A stretch of 64,000 nucleotides of DNA from Prunus persica. Its lineage: Eukaryota > Streptophyta > Magnoliopsida > Rosales > Rosaceae. The translations under genes and the position numbers were made by a program. Within the stretch, counting starts at the first letter, position 1, and every line of letters begins with the position of its first letter. A model generated the notes under the pieces. That model ran no database searches. It was not told where the DNA came from and saw only the letters and a program-made list of their open reading frames with translations. Below are positions 1 to 12,400 of this stretch, in pieces. The stretch spans positions 5,707,394-5,771,393 of the forward strand of contig NC_034010.1 in the NCBI RefSeq assembly GCF_000346465.2, written 5' to 3'.

Positions 1-3000
1 CAACAACCGAAATCAATCATTGAGAAGAGGAGTGGTTCGGTTTTCTGACGGGTTCTTGCTAGAGAATGAGTTCATTGAACGATATCAAATGAAAAATCTT
101 ATATGAAAGTTTTAATTACATGTCATACAAGATTTCACTATTGCAATAGCGTAAGATTAATCCTTAAACCTAAGGCACCATCGTTGCCTTATCGAATTGC
201 TTTGTCATTCCAACTGAATGGATTATCCAAAGACATTCTCTTTAGCTTGGATAACCATGACATGTTGCTAGACGTCACTCACAGTTTGTTGAAGTTTTTA
301 GAACATTTTGTAACTCGGCCCTCATCATATTGAGAATTTAAAAGGATTTTTAATTAACAATTGATAAGAAAGAGTTCAAGTATCACCCACTACCTTCCTA
401 ATTAGAATCCAATAGATCGCACACCAAAAATCTTGTAATTTAGGTAGTTATAGAAGATGACTAAATCAACAGTTAGATCAATTAGTTTGATTAATTTATT
501 ATAGATAAAATTAATTAAAAAGTTAATTAATTATATTAATTCATAGAAAATGAAATGGCCCTTAAAATTCCGATTTGGGAATGGAGGCCCAATGGGCTTA
601 GAGAAATTGGGTCTCTAATATAGTCAATGGGGTCAACTTGGACCATGTGGCCCAAGTGACCTAATACCCACCCAAAAACCGGTCATGCTAGAGGAGGAGA
701 GAGAAAAGGCTTCTAAAGTAGGATTAAGATGGTCCTACACTTATGCATAACACATCCAAACAAACAAAGCAAGGAATCTACCGTCATACACTTGTTTGAA
801 ACACATTCACACAAGCATCGAGGGAATTTGCTAGTTATATACTTGTGGGAAACACCTTCCCACAAGCAAAGTAGGGATCTGATGGTCATACACTTGTGTG
901 AAACACGTGCACACAAACAGAGCAAGTATGTTGGTCATATACTTGTGTGAGACACATCACACATTCTCTAAACATATTGTAACCACTGCTAGGAAAGGGT
1001 AACTCATAATTTGGGTTAAAAGTTACTAGATTAAAATGAGTATACATGTGTAATCATATAATCCAAATCAAGCCATTATATTTATAATTAAGGCTTTAGT
1101 GAATTCATGGTTGTATCTTAGTGCGTAAATGACAAAGATGCCCCCAAGATCAACCTGGGGTTCCAACCGACAAGTTCATCCCCTAACTTTCATAATTGAG
1201 GCGTAAACATTAACAACAACAAAACACAATGGTTGAGGGCGTTTCACCAAAAGTTACTATTAGAGATCACATGGGTCCTACATCAAAACAACAACTCCTG
1301 AAACTGACTTGGGTTTCTCAACATTAGATTTCCAATTTGTAAGTTCCAATATGCCAAAAACATCTCAGAAGCACATCCTATTAACTCGGCCACGATCCAA
1401 CGATCAGATCTTCGTAGGGGGCTCCTATGGACCTTGGATTCTAGATCCGTAAGTTCCTACCCGATCCTAAAAACACCCATACCAACATAGTAAGTGTTGG
1501 AGATCATACAATGGTTGGATCTTTGTAGATTGCACGAGCTAACGATGATCAATTAACGTAAATTGAGAATCATAGGTTCGCGATGTTGGACCTTGTGTTC
1601 TTGATCGTAACTTTTTTCGTTTGAACTTCGACTCGGGATCCGTTTGCGCCTATATGATGGTGCTATTGAGCTCTAGGCAATGGAAGCAAAGATTAAAACT
1701 TTGAGCTTAAAAACAAAATTTAACCCAAGTATCTTTAGGCCTAAATGGATTGAAGCACTTAGACACTTCTACAAACTACTAGAGAGAGTAGTAGAGAATT
1801 CTTTATACCTTTGAAGCACTACCTTCAGCAAAGCTCAAGTTTGATCACCCATGGAGGGCCTTGACCAAGTAGTTCTCTAAAAGAGAGCCACTCAAATGTT
1901 TGGCCTCTAACTTCATACACACCAAAGAAAGAGGATGGATGAGGAGATGAAGAACCATAAGGAGGTGGAGGTGGAGGTGCTAGTATTGTGGTGGCCGGCC
2001 ATGGTGGAGGGGAGGAAGGAGCATGGTGTTGCCTCTTTAACCTCTCATCATCCAAAAACCCTAAGATGACTCAATCCTATAACTATGTATTTATTAGCAA
2101 GGGCATTTTAAGTTGGGTCACCCATGACCCATATGAACATGGTGGCCGAATTTCTCTTGTTATTGGGCTTCTTGGGCTTCTCCATTTAAGTTGTCATGCA
2201 CATCTCGTTTTATAAGTCCAATGGGCCTTGAACCTCTCTAACTAAGTTTACAAGTCCCGAGACCAATACAAGCTGTGATTATTTAATTAATCTCTATTAA
2301 CTAATTAATCCTTGCTCATCATCTCCTAATTAATTTTCCATCTCTTACCTTTATGGATGTGCGATCCGTTAGGTTCTAATTGGCGAGTCAATGGGTGATT
2401 TGAACTCTTCCTTAATTGATTGTGAATTAAAACCCTTTTTTAATTCTCCTCAGGGCTTCCACAAACCATGAGTGACCTCTAGCAACACGTCACGGTTACC
2501 CAAGTAAATATGGAATCGGATGGAGAGACCTATTCGATTGGAATTACAATGTAATATGGTCATTCTCTAACTCAATGCTCTTGGTCACATCAATATAGCA
2601 CTGAAAACATGTCAAGCCGCTAATATGAACTCCAAGCTTATATGACTCATACAAGTATGATTGGAATGACCATTCTCAATCATACCTAGTGCTTTAGTTG
2701 AAGACTCCTGAATCATATCGTTAGAGCATTCTCCTTCTTTACTTAAGGTAAAGATCCCTTATGGCACAGTCACCTGCCTCCATGGATTGATCATGAACCC
2801 CAACAATCCTATAGAGTTATGCCCTAGAGAGAACTTAACTATTTAGTATGATCTTAGATCCACAACGCTTCCACAAGACAAATGTGGTGCTCAAGTTGAG
2901 GACTAATTTACATTATTACAACTATGGAGATCTTGTTTGACATGTAAGTAAAACTTTCATACAAGATATCCCGGTTGATCGCGTTTAGTGAATTGACTCT

Positions 3001-3130
3001 CTAGTGAGCATCTATATACTTATCTTAGTGTCTTTACACAAATGACTTGAGGCCAGTCATCTTCCTAAGTAAGCAGGTACAATGTATACAAATCTTTGCG
3101 GATTGTCAATCCCCGTGTTCAGGTTAAGTG
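1..3130. repeat. Degenerate LTR-type repeat in inverted arrangement
   Basis: No gene is supported here. Bases about 94-170 match the reverse complement of about 2890-2975 (shared core gaaagtttta, tacatgtca, acaagat). Bases about 335-425 match the reverse complement of about 2340-2450, and about 540-660 match parts of 2080-2300 inverted. The segment therefore contains two decayed copies of one repeat facing each other. The composition and phrases such as 'cccatgaccc' and 'cttgggcttc' look like non-coding LTR sequence, but no TG...CA ends or target duplications were found. A related stretch recurs at about 53820-54060. Short ORFs here have no recognisable domains. Confidence 0.55.
731..960 (+). 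repeat. 51-bp minisatellite, about 4.5 units, each able to fold as a hairpin
   Basis: Units begin near 731, 782, 833, 884 and 933 with ggtcatacacttg-like sequence, so the period is 51, 51, 51 and 49 bp. Within a unit the two halves are inverted copies, for example cttgtgggaa followed by ttcccacaag, giving a predicted stem of about 10 bp. Because 51 is divisible by three, a short open frame runs through the array and encodes a 17-residue repeat. I regard that as a by-product of the repeat, not a gene. Confidence 0.8.
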
Positions 3131-3744
3131 GCTAGGCTAGTTTTGTTATTGTAGCGTGGTGTTTTTTTTGTTCTCCTCTTAGCTGATCTCAAGGACTATG
3201 TTTTCATATAAGGTTTCTTTGTCAGTGTTGAGATGATACGACGTGCTTGAGGGCTTTTTTATTCTATTTTCTTCCCTCGCCTGTTTGCGGGGTTAGTCTC
3301 TTTTTTGTGTTGTTCCTTGCAGATTTCTCTTCTTTCATCGCCAATTGCTATTGGAGGTGGCTGGATATGGTGTGCTTAGTGGATGTTTTCTTTCTTCTTA
3401 GCGTATTGTGTTCTTTTTTGGATGCTCTCGATGTCTTGTGGCTATACAAAAGGCTATGATTTCATACCAGGACTCTTTTGACAGTTGGATTGTGTTGTAG
3501 TGTTCTCGTCAGAGGTCTATGCGTCGGAGGTTTATGTGTCAGTTTGCTGTTTTATTTTATCTTGCCCTAGCATTGGTTTGGCGTGACTGGTTCAGACTAT
3601 CTTGTTAGTCAATGACATGTGTGGTACTATTCCTATAACGGGGTTTGTCCCTCAGGAAGGTTTTAACGAGGCCACTGTTTCGTGTTGTTCTACGTATGCT
3701 ACTTTGATTCTTTGAATGAATTCCATTTCTCCCAAAAAAAAAAA
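3130..3744 (+). mobile_element. LINE-type 3' untranslated tail ending in poly(A)
   Basis: The right end reads tgaatgaattccatttctccc followed by an 11-base A run at 3734-3744, as expected of a non-LTR retrotransposon 3' end. The block shares phrases with the reverse complement of 7280-7480: cttgttagtc, tgacatgtgtggta, ttttaacgaggccactgt. Two independent copies of the same 3' tail are therefore present in opposite orientation. The left boundary is uncertain and no target duplication was identified. No intact reverse transcriptase frame accompanies it, so this is a 5'-truncated copy. Confidence 0.55.
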
Positions 3745-5648
3745 TCACTTAGAATACATTTAATTGAGGTGTCATGTGGAGATTAGAAGGAAGCATATCC
3801 TAATAGAGAAAATCAAAGTAGAGGTTCTAGATCCGAAGTATAAAAAAAAGTGAATAATCATATACCTTACCCACCATAACTCACTTTGCCTTTCTACTTT
3901 TTCTTTTCAACATGGTGAAGTGGGATTTGAATTTAAAATCCCTTTAAAAAAAATCAATAAAGAAGAGCTAGTTGGTAACCTAACTACGTCATGATCTGTC
4001 TGCCAAAACAAATATTAGTGTTGGAATCTATGTTCTTGGAAACATGCATTTTCAGTGAAAGCAATATAAAAGAAATTTTACTAGTTTAAATCTAGAAAGT
4101 TGCAATGAAAATTTTCAGTGAAGGCAAAATGTAAAACTGTCTCTTTGCCTTTGTATTTCTCATCACTCTTTATAATTTTAGAGGTGAAAAATAGGTTTTA
4201 TTAGTAAACTGCCTGAATGGATATAATAAGGGTGCTTAAAAGATAATAGTTGGTGGTGCAGATGTGGGTTATGCGAGTTAGTCAAGGTAGTATGTAACAA
4301 GACGTCTCAAAGTTTCATTTATTTATTAAAATTCTAATGTGTTTTGACCATTATGCCGTCAATAATATATATTTTGAAATTGAATGGATCTTTTGTTTAG
4401 AGACAAATGAAGGAATTTGTCTTTATGCCACGACATAGAGCTTGAACCCCATGAGCTCGTAAAAGCAAATAGTTCGAAAATTGGAGTTAAAACAAAAAAC
4501 TTATGCATCTTTGAACTCAAGGGTCATTTCCATTGATATAAATTTCATCGAAATCGGAGATTATTTGTGATTTTTTGTTTTAAACCGATCGAGCTAAGTG
4601 GGCCTAGCGGGCCTGAAGGCTTTTCGAGGCCCCTATTGAGTGCCAAAAACGCCCTAAAACATTCATTGGACCCTTTGAGACTATTTTTGCGATCAATGTT
4701 AATAATTTATTATCTTGATCTAGGTGCCACAACTCCGCTACCATCGACGATGAACCTATTGAGGGTTGAGTTAGCTTCGGACCTTTATGAGTGGGTTTTA
4801 TTTTAAATTTCATGTAACCGTCTCTTTTTAATAATATTTCGTATCATATTGATGATTTTCAAATTAACTGGATTTTATTATCGTTTCGGTGTAACAAAGG
4901 ATTTATTTGACAATTGTTTACATTTACGTTTGATTATGGTTCTCTATGGAAACTTCATACAATATACTTTTCATTGTTGAGCTTAGATTCTTAAGCTTTG
5001 AAACGACCTTGACTTTTGTTTAACCTTGTAAAATTTGTATATACATATCTAGTTTGAGATGAGAAAGTGGTTTTGAAACCACCTTATGAGTACCCTCCTC
5101 AAGTTTAGCAGTTATAGTGATACTTAGGTCTTTGGACCCATTAGGCGCACAGAGGCTTTGGGACGTGTATGTTTATCCCCTTGGGAGTCATTTACGTGTG
5201 TACCACCAATTAGATCAATTAGCATATCCCCCCATCCTACATGTGTATCAAGATTACTCTGCATGTGTGTGGCTGGATAGCCTATTTGTGTCCCCAATTC
5301 TTCATCATGCACGTGCATCGAATTCACTCTCTGTGGTTGGTCTTCTCATTCCCTAGGTAGTAATGTTTTAAGCATGTCTATGAGCTTATGGATCGATAGT
5401 TATTATATACCGTGATTATTTCCATACTTTCAATTATGAGGTTGATGAGATGACCTTTATCACATAATGTATCAATTGTTTTGTCTATATCTCTTTACGA
5501 TCTTACTTAACGTTATTATCCTAGTTTGATTAGTTTTCGCTTTGTTCATAAAGGACTGTTTTTTAAAAGCATTTTAAATAGAAAAGGTTTTGAAAAAAAA
5601 AATTTCCAAAAACATTATTTTTTCTCCACTCATTACATTTATCTCACG
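3745..5648. other. Intergenic, no gene recognised
   Basis: AT-rich sequence with only short frames and no domain-like translation. The stretch about 4420-5390 has the feel of decayed retroelement non-coding sequence (for example 'aatttcatcgaaatcggag'), but no boundaries could be fixed. Confidence 0.5.
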
Positions 5649-5961
5649 TAGGGCTGGGCTAGGTGTGGTTTGGTTCAGGTTTACCCTAAAATTGCCCACC
5701 GAATTGACATTCTCATCGGAAGAGATTTCTTGAACTGACGTCGAACCACCACCTTAAAACATCAACGCCCTCAGTTAATCGAAACGATTGGCTCGGTGTG
5801 GATTGGTTGCAGTTTTCAAGCCAAGGTGAGGCAATGGGTGAGGAGACTTGTTTGTGAGCGAGGTGGCGAGGTTTGGTGAAATGAGAGAGACGTGACATGA
5901 GAGAAGAAAGGAGGAGAAGTAGAAGAGTGAAAGGGGAGAGATAAGAATGAGAGATCAATGG

Positions 5962-6007
<46 letters not shown>

Positions 6008-6326
6008 AGGTGTAGTATAAGAGGAGAGGAGATATGTAAAGGTTACCCTAACACGTTTAACACAAGAAGCATTGTTGCGTTGGTGGTTTAGTGTGTGGAA
6101 TATGGAGGGTAAAGTCAAGGTTGGAATCCTTTTGGCAAAAACTTTTGGATTTTAGGCATTTTAAGAGGCTCGGTTCGGTTAAGGTGAAACTGCCAATTTA
6201 AAACTCTCATCGGTTTAGTCTGATTTGACAATAAAATTAAATAAATACACAAAAATTGGACCAAACCAACCTGATTGATCTGGTTTGGCCGATTTTTCGA
6301 GTATTTGGTCCAACTATCCACCCCTA
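5649..6326. mobile_element. hAT-type non-autonomous element, 678 bp
   Basis: The left end is tagggctgg and the right end, read on the opposite strand, is taggggtgg, typical of hAT terminal inverted repeats. The flanking 8-mers are atctcacg (5641-5648) and atctcact (6327-6334), a target duplication matching at 7 of 8 positions. The interior has no transposase. It contains a 40-bp AG microsatellite at 5967-6006 that produces the serine/leucine-rich spurious frames seen here. Confidence 0.75.
5967..6006. repeat. (AG)20 microsatellite
   Basis: Uninterrupted AG dinucleotides, 40 bp, inside the hAT-type element at 5649-6326. Confidence 0.95.
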
Positions 6327-6748
6327 ATCTCACTTTTTTCTTCAAGACACTTTGATTTTTCTATTTTGCCCAAGCAGTAAATCTGCCTCTTTGCACCGAA
6401 GTTCGAATCCCCCTCCTCGTAGATTAGATTAATATAAAGTAATTTAGCCACCCCACCCACTCGCCCCCTTCCAAACACCAACCTTAACGGATCTGGAAAA
6501 AAGAAAAAAAAAAAAGACCTAACCTACAATCCAATCTTCTCCGTCAACCATTCCCTCACCCACCTTCTTCATTGCCTTGCCCCACCCTCTCCCACCCCTC
6601 AACAAATTTCAATTGATTATTAATAGGCAAGGTAGTGTGGGGGAAAGTAGCCCTGCTCCACCCCCAAACTAGCCCATGGCCCCTACATGAAGGTACTTTG
6701 TCTCTCTGTCTCTCTGTTTCTCTGTCTTTATCTTAATCTCAACCTCTT

Positions 6749-6794
<46 letters not shown>

Positions 6795-7279
6795 CCCAGA
6801 ACTTGTCAAAACACTCGAGGAAGTTTAGGGGAAGAAAGTGTTGATTAAGAATATACAATTAGATGAGCAAAATGAGTAGTTTCCTTTTTTGGTTTTAGAT
6901 TTCTAGTTCAATTCCTATTTGGTTTAGTATTCCTACTTTAATCATATTTTCTTGCACATGTAACTCTAAGACTTATGCACTATAAATAAAGGACTTTAGG
7001 GAGTCATATTATTTGTGGCTTGAGTGTGGTTAGAAAGGGTTATTGTGAGTGTGGCAATAAGCCTAATTACGAGTGAGTATGAGGAAAACACTTGACTGCT
7101 TGTAATTGTTTTATCTTCTTCTTCTATATAGTGAATCACTAGCATGCCTGATGCAAACATTCATTCCTTTAAGTTGGAAATTTTTATTTTTTTTCAACAC
7201 ACCCAACCTAGATGTTGTGATGGATGACATAAATCAGTTTAGGGGGTGGAGTAGGTGGCGGTGGTGGTTTTTTGAGAAG
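6327..7279. other. Intergenic, with (TC)19 microsatellite at 6753-6790
   Basis: No gene recognised. A pure TC run occupies 6753-6790. A tRNA T-loop-like string, agttcgaatcc, occurs at about 6401-6411 but has no convincing A box at the right distance. Confidence 0.55.
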
Positions 7280-7690
7280 GAGAATTCATTCATAAAACCA
7301 TAGACGTACAAAGAGCGATATGATACAGTGGCCTCGTTAAAAACTTTCCTATGACAAGAATCCCAGGGGAGGAAAGTGTACCACACATGTCATGGACTAA
7401 CAGGATAGTCCAATTCAGATCATTTTGGACCATTACAATAAAAGAACAAGTCAAAAACAAAACCTAACACAAAGACCTCCGACGAGAACCGCAACTAGAG
7501 ACCAACACAGTAGACCTACATGAAAGGACCGCAGAACATCCCAATTGTCAAAACAAGCCTTCTATGAGCAAAATCATAGTCCTTTGACACCTATACAAAC
7601 TGTAAGTCATACCATAGCAGAAACTAGAAGAGAACACGGAGGACGAACATAGAAACAACAGTAAAAAGACCCATAAGAAGCACTCCACTT
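7280..7690 (-). mobile_element. LINE-type 3' tail, minus orientation, related to 3130-3744
   Basis: Read on the minus strand the block ends in ttatgaatgaattc, preceded by ttttaacgaggccactgt and cctgttagtccatgaca, matching the tail at 3546-3722. The poly(A) is short or eroded (tttttt at about 7268-7273 on plus). The 5' limit is unclear and may extend to about 7960. No target duplication was identified. Confidence 0.5.
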
Positions 7691-9013
7691 CAACTCAGAG
7701 CCTAACAAAGAAAACTTCATATGACCAAACATACTTCTTCGGTCGGCGCAGAGTAGAGAAGAGCACCACATCCCAACAACTACCACCAGCGTCGCTGTTG
7801 TGGCCGCCTTTAAAATAAAGACAAAACATCAGCCACCAGGTATCACAACTCTCCCAAGGAGAGACACAATCCAAAGTCACTACTGTTGCCGCCGCCGAGA
7901 CAAAGACAACACCAGTCACCTGGAACACTACAAAAACAACCAAACAAAACAAACAGACAAATAGACCTAGATCCAAATAGATCTAGACTATTTGGGGAGG
8001 GGAATGGGAGGAGAAGAGGGGATAAGAGGAAAGAAAAATATGGGAGAAAAAGAAGGGGAGATGAGGAGAGGAAGGGGAAGATGGGCGAATGGGAGGAGGG
8101 GCAGTGGCCACCTCCCCCCCTTAGCTTCCTCGTGGTTGGTTGTTAGCAAGGAGAAAGGGGATCATAGTGCGACTAGGGTGGGGGTTGGTGACTATGGATT
8201 TGGGCTGGGTTTATTAATTATTATTATTTTGTGTTTTTGCTTAAATTGCCTCACATGCTTGGCACATGATATTTTTTAACGACATATTGGATGGAATAGA
8301 GGTGTCAAACAGATTGGGCCGCCCCGAGCACGGTTTGCTTAAGTAAGGCCCAACACGACATGACCCGTATCTTTAAACGGGTTAGAATGAGGTAATTAAG
8401 CCGAATAGGGCGGACCGGCTCGTTTAAAACTCATTTATTAAAGTATATTTATTTTAGACAAAAATAATAGATAATATTATTATATTTATATGTGAAATTC
8501 AAGTCTATTTCTTTTCTCTAATAGTATATATTAAAATTGAATGTTTGCTTTATATATAAAATAATAATTTTGTTTTTCAAGTTTCAATTTTTTAAAATCC
8601 AAACAATAATCTAGTCATTTTCTATTTAAATGTACTTGAAATACAGTTATTGGCCTCTTTTTCAACAACGATTTAAAATATATATATAATTATTGGCATC
8701 TTTTTTTAACAACTCTTGTTAGTACATACATAATTATAAAAAATATTTAAATGAAGTTGCAAAAAAAATTATTAAAAAAATATAATAAATAAGTCAAATT
8801 TGACTTGGGCCCATATAGGCTCGCCATGAGCACGGCTCGATCCCAACAAGCAATGATACATTCAGATGTATTTGTATTCTTGTATGTCTTGTTTGACAAC
8901 ATCCCTAAGCTCAACTTTCTAGTCAAGGTGCCATCTTATAAATTTTTTATTTTTATTTATAAATATATGTACGTAAAGATTCATAAATATCGTATGCATA
9001 GATAGTCATGCAA
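7691..9013. other. Intergenic, repeat-derived, no gene recognised
   Basis: Contains a purine-rich stretch (about 7990-8100). A block beginning about 8297 (tagaggtgtcaaac) resembles a hAT end, but I could not find a matching right terminus. AT-rich low-complexity DNA covers 8440-8800. Confidence 0.45.
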
Positions 9014-9154
9014 ATTTTTTATTATTCTTTTTATACAAGCGATGGGGGGTATTTCTCATACACGCACAACTATGATGTTGTGGTTCGAACCCGAGACCTC
9101 TAGTCTGCAATTGCAAATCAAGGTCCGTTTCCACTGGACTACACCCCGTTGGCC
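9014..9154 (-). mobile_element. tRNA-derived SINE, 141 bp, with 13-bp target duplication
   Basis: The insert is flanked by perfect direct repeats gatagtcatgcaa at 9001-9013 and 9155-9167. On the minus strand it starts with a tRNA-like head: an A-box-like gtagtccagtgg (plus 9131-9142), then about 40 bases later a B box ggttcgaacc (plus about 9082-9091). It ends in an A-rich tail (plus 9014-9040). These are the internal RNA polymerase III promoter boxes typical of SINEs. The spacing and tail argue against a functional tRNA gene. It lies just beyond the 3' end of the minus-strand gene 9483-14500. Confidence 0.8.
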
Positions 9155-9482
9155 GATAGTCATGCAATTTAAAATTAGCAATCTTGGTAACATATTACTT
9201 GGTAATTACGCATATCTGCATAGGTTGCATTAACATACAAAGTACCGATACAATACATGTAACAAAAAAAATTAAAAGTAGATTGACAAAAAATTTGACA
9301 CTCATGGTAAGTGCATATACAGCAAACAAATCTACATTTGCTAGGAGAAACAAGAAACAGAAAACAAAAGAACAAAACAAAACATAGATGGAGAAACATG
9401 AAAGGAAATCTAAAGAAGCCAATATCATATTCATAGATGATGACTCCCTTCAATGGAGTGAGAACAGAAACCAGAAATGGCT

Positions 9483-12400
9483 TTAGGCCCAAAGCAACGT
9501 CACAACAAAAAATAAAACGAGGGCTAGTCCGAAGCAAATTCCAACAATTGCGGTGAAAGCCTGGAAATTGGAATGAAATGAGATTGATGCTTGTAATCAG
9601 AACATATAATAGAATTTTGAAAATTCATTGTCACCTTGCCCTGAGACTCAAAATGGAACTTGACACTGAACCATGACAGTCCCCTGTCTACCAAAGGAGC
9701 AAGAGCAAGGGCCCTGCATCAAATGGTCCTTGTTAACTCATATAAGAAACACAGGATCACATTCTAAACATTCATACATACTTGGCAGCAATAAAATCAT
9801 CAAATGAAAAAAAATAATTAGATTTTATATATTTCTCTCACAAGATCAAAACTGCACTTCACAGCCAACGCTGACAAAAGAAGTTACCAACCTTTTTGGC
9901 GCCGGTTGCTGTGGGTGACACATATTAAAATTACTTTTAGGTTCTTTTCAAGTAACAGCCTATGCTTGAGAAATGAACCTTTAATGTGAGCTATTACTTT
10001 AATCACGCACATTAACAATCCAAACATAGGTGTTAACAACTGGATCCTTAAATTAACTCAACACATCCAGCCACAATAAATTATTAAGCATTTTTCAGGA
10101 GTTGGATAAAGAACCAGGGCTAATTATACTTGAAAAACCAGGAAAATCCCAACAAGCAAAAGTCTTGGCTACTCAAAAATCATGAAAACCATGACTATAT
10201 TTTCATAAAACTAACAAATTTAAAAAATGAATTATTGGATATAGCAACTCACCCACCAGCTCGTACAAGCTTGGTGACCTGGCTTCCGGCCCACACCATG
10301 GCCATTATTTTGAGAAATCTGCAAATCACCAAGTGTTAATATCAATGCTAGATTTGAAGATATTGCATAACCTGGAAAGAAAAAAAAAATTCAGCGATAT
10401 TCATATATGAACAATTACCTCTGAACAGCTGGGACGTAACCCATCCTCCCAGGTGCTGGAGCAACATAGAACCTAAAAGGAAAAGAAAACAGTTCAGAGT
10501 TGCAATTATTCCACTAAATTTACATGAGCAACTGCATAGGCAATATAATAATAAATGATAATAATACAATTTATGGAGCCTTATTAGTACATTGTAGCAT
10601 CCAGTAGTAGCACTGAACACCCAATTTATTTTCTTCAAATGTGGACGTCAAATGAAAATACTTTGACTGCCACAAAGAAGCATGATGACGCTTAGAAAGC
10701 AAGGCCATAAAATCCCTAAGAGTTAATACTTCTAGACCATGAAATCCATATGCACAACAAACAAACCAAGACTATATATAATCCCTTATGAGTCAATAAG
10801 TACTGCGACAGAATCGCATTAGAATTTAAAAGAGCCAATGTAAAGAAGCTTTTCAGAATCAATGAATAAAAAACCAAGTCATAGAAACAGATGCTCAGGT
10901 AAGGCCAATAGAGTTCAGCAAAACTGCGAAATGGAGTGGTCCTTTACAGGGATATTAGTTGTAACTTGTAATACTATGATGTTTAATACAAGCCAGAAGA
11001 TATTACCAATACAGCTAATGTGGAGATACTTCACTCACCATACCAAGAGAAATGTCGTAAGATAGTAAGCAGTATTCAGTAGTCCATATGACAATAATCC
11101 AGAAATCCCATATCTCCTTAACTTCTTCAAAATCCTGGCAAGTTAAACAAACAAGAAAAAGAGCATCACAAAGGCTCAACGAAGGTTGAAAAGTGAAAGA
11201 AGATGGCAAGGTTAACCAAATGTAAGGTAGAATTTTGAACTTATCAATGAACAGAAATTTGGTTTAAAAAATAAAGAGGAACATAACACAAATAAATAAA
11301 TAAATAAAAGAAAAAAAACCACATAACAACCAAATGGTCCATTTTGACATTCAAACATCTAGAAGCAATTAAAGGTAGAGTTTAAAAAGAAAAAAATAAA
11401 GTAAAACTGACATAAACTTTCTATCTAGTGGGATGCTAGTTTTAGGTACTGTTGAGGTCCCTATGGAGTATTAATAACTTAATATTAACTTGAATCTTTA
11501 ACAAAACTTCATACATGTCATGAGAAAAGTCTACAAAATGGCCACATCAACTCATTACATGAGATACATCTGAAACATATTGCTTAAAAAATCATGCTTG
11601 TAGACACTATATCTGTTGTGAATGCCCATTTAATATTGTATAACTCTAGATGGTACTGTAATACTTGCACATCATCTAATATCATCCCCTTCACCATCTA
11701 GTGGGAACTGGAAAGGTGCCTATTCAGTGCACTAAATTATGTTATCTCACACCAATCAGGAGAAATTTTGACATTATAATTACATGACTAGAATGACAAA
11801 GCAACGACTAGAATTCTTCATGTCAAAATAAATTTTTACACGCTACAAATCTTGATAAAAGAATAAAACAAAAAGGTGTACCTATCTCAGAAAAGGTTTC
11901 CTTTTACTTATATTTATTTATTTATTGTTTGCGTCAATCAACAGGTATAAACTACACAATGTGGGCACTATTTCACAAGCTCAAACCTGGGCTCTTGAAA
12001 ATCCCTATCCGTATGGATGAAAATCATGAAATAGGTATCAATATAATCGCATGTCATTGTGACTGTCTTAAAAAAAGTCACCTCCTCAATTGAAGGATCT
12101 AGCTTTAGTATACCTAATTGCTTATGAGATTACCTTCACCATCATAGAGATATAGAGCAGACAAAAACCATTCCATAGGATGACTTCCTAAAAATTCACT
12201 CAGCTACAGATCTTATATTTAATCATCTAAGTGACTGACTAACCAGGTGACTAAGTCCCACTTCATAAATGTTACCTTTTGGATAGCCCTCAGCTGTGAC
12301 TAATTTGCTAATAGGTCAGGTATTTAGAAAACAGAGTAAGATGAATATGAGTTCAAATACTAACTCACCTTCATTACATAACTAACAAAAATCAGTAGCC

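Noticed and set aside
5816..6118. 100-codon minus-strand frame with a Ser-Leu repeat
   Set aside because: It is the translation of the (AG)20 microsatellite inside a hAT-type element.
6360..6420. Possible tRNA or SINE on the plus strand (agttcgaatcc)
   Set aside because: Only a B-box-like string; no A box, no acceptor-stem pairing and no target duplication.
8297..8840. Possible hAT element starting tagaggtgtcaaac
   Set aside because: No matching right terminus or 8-bp duplication could be found; probably truncated.
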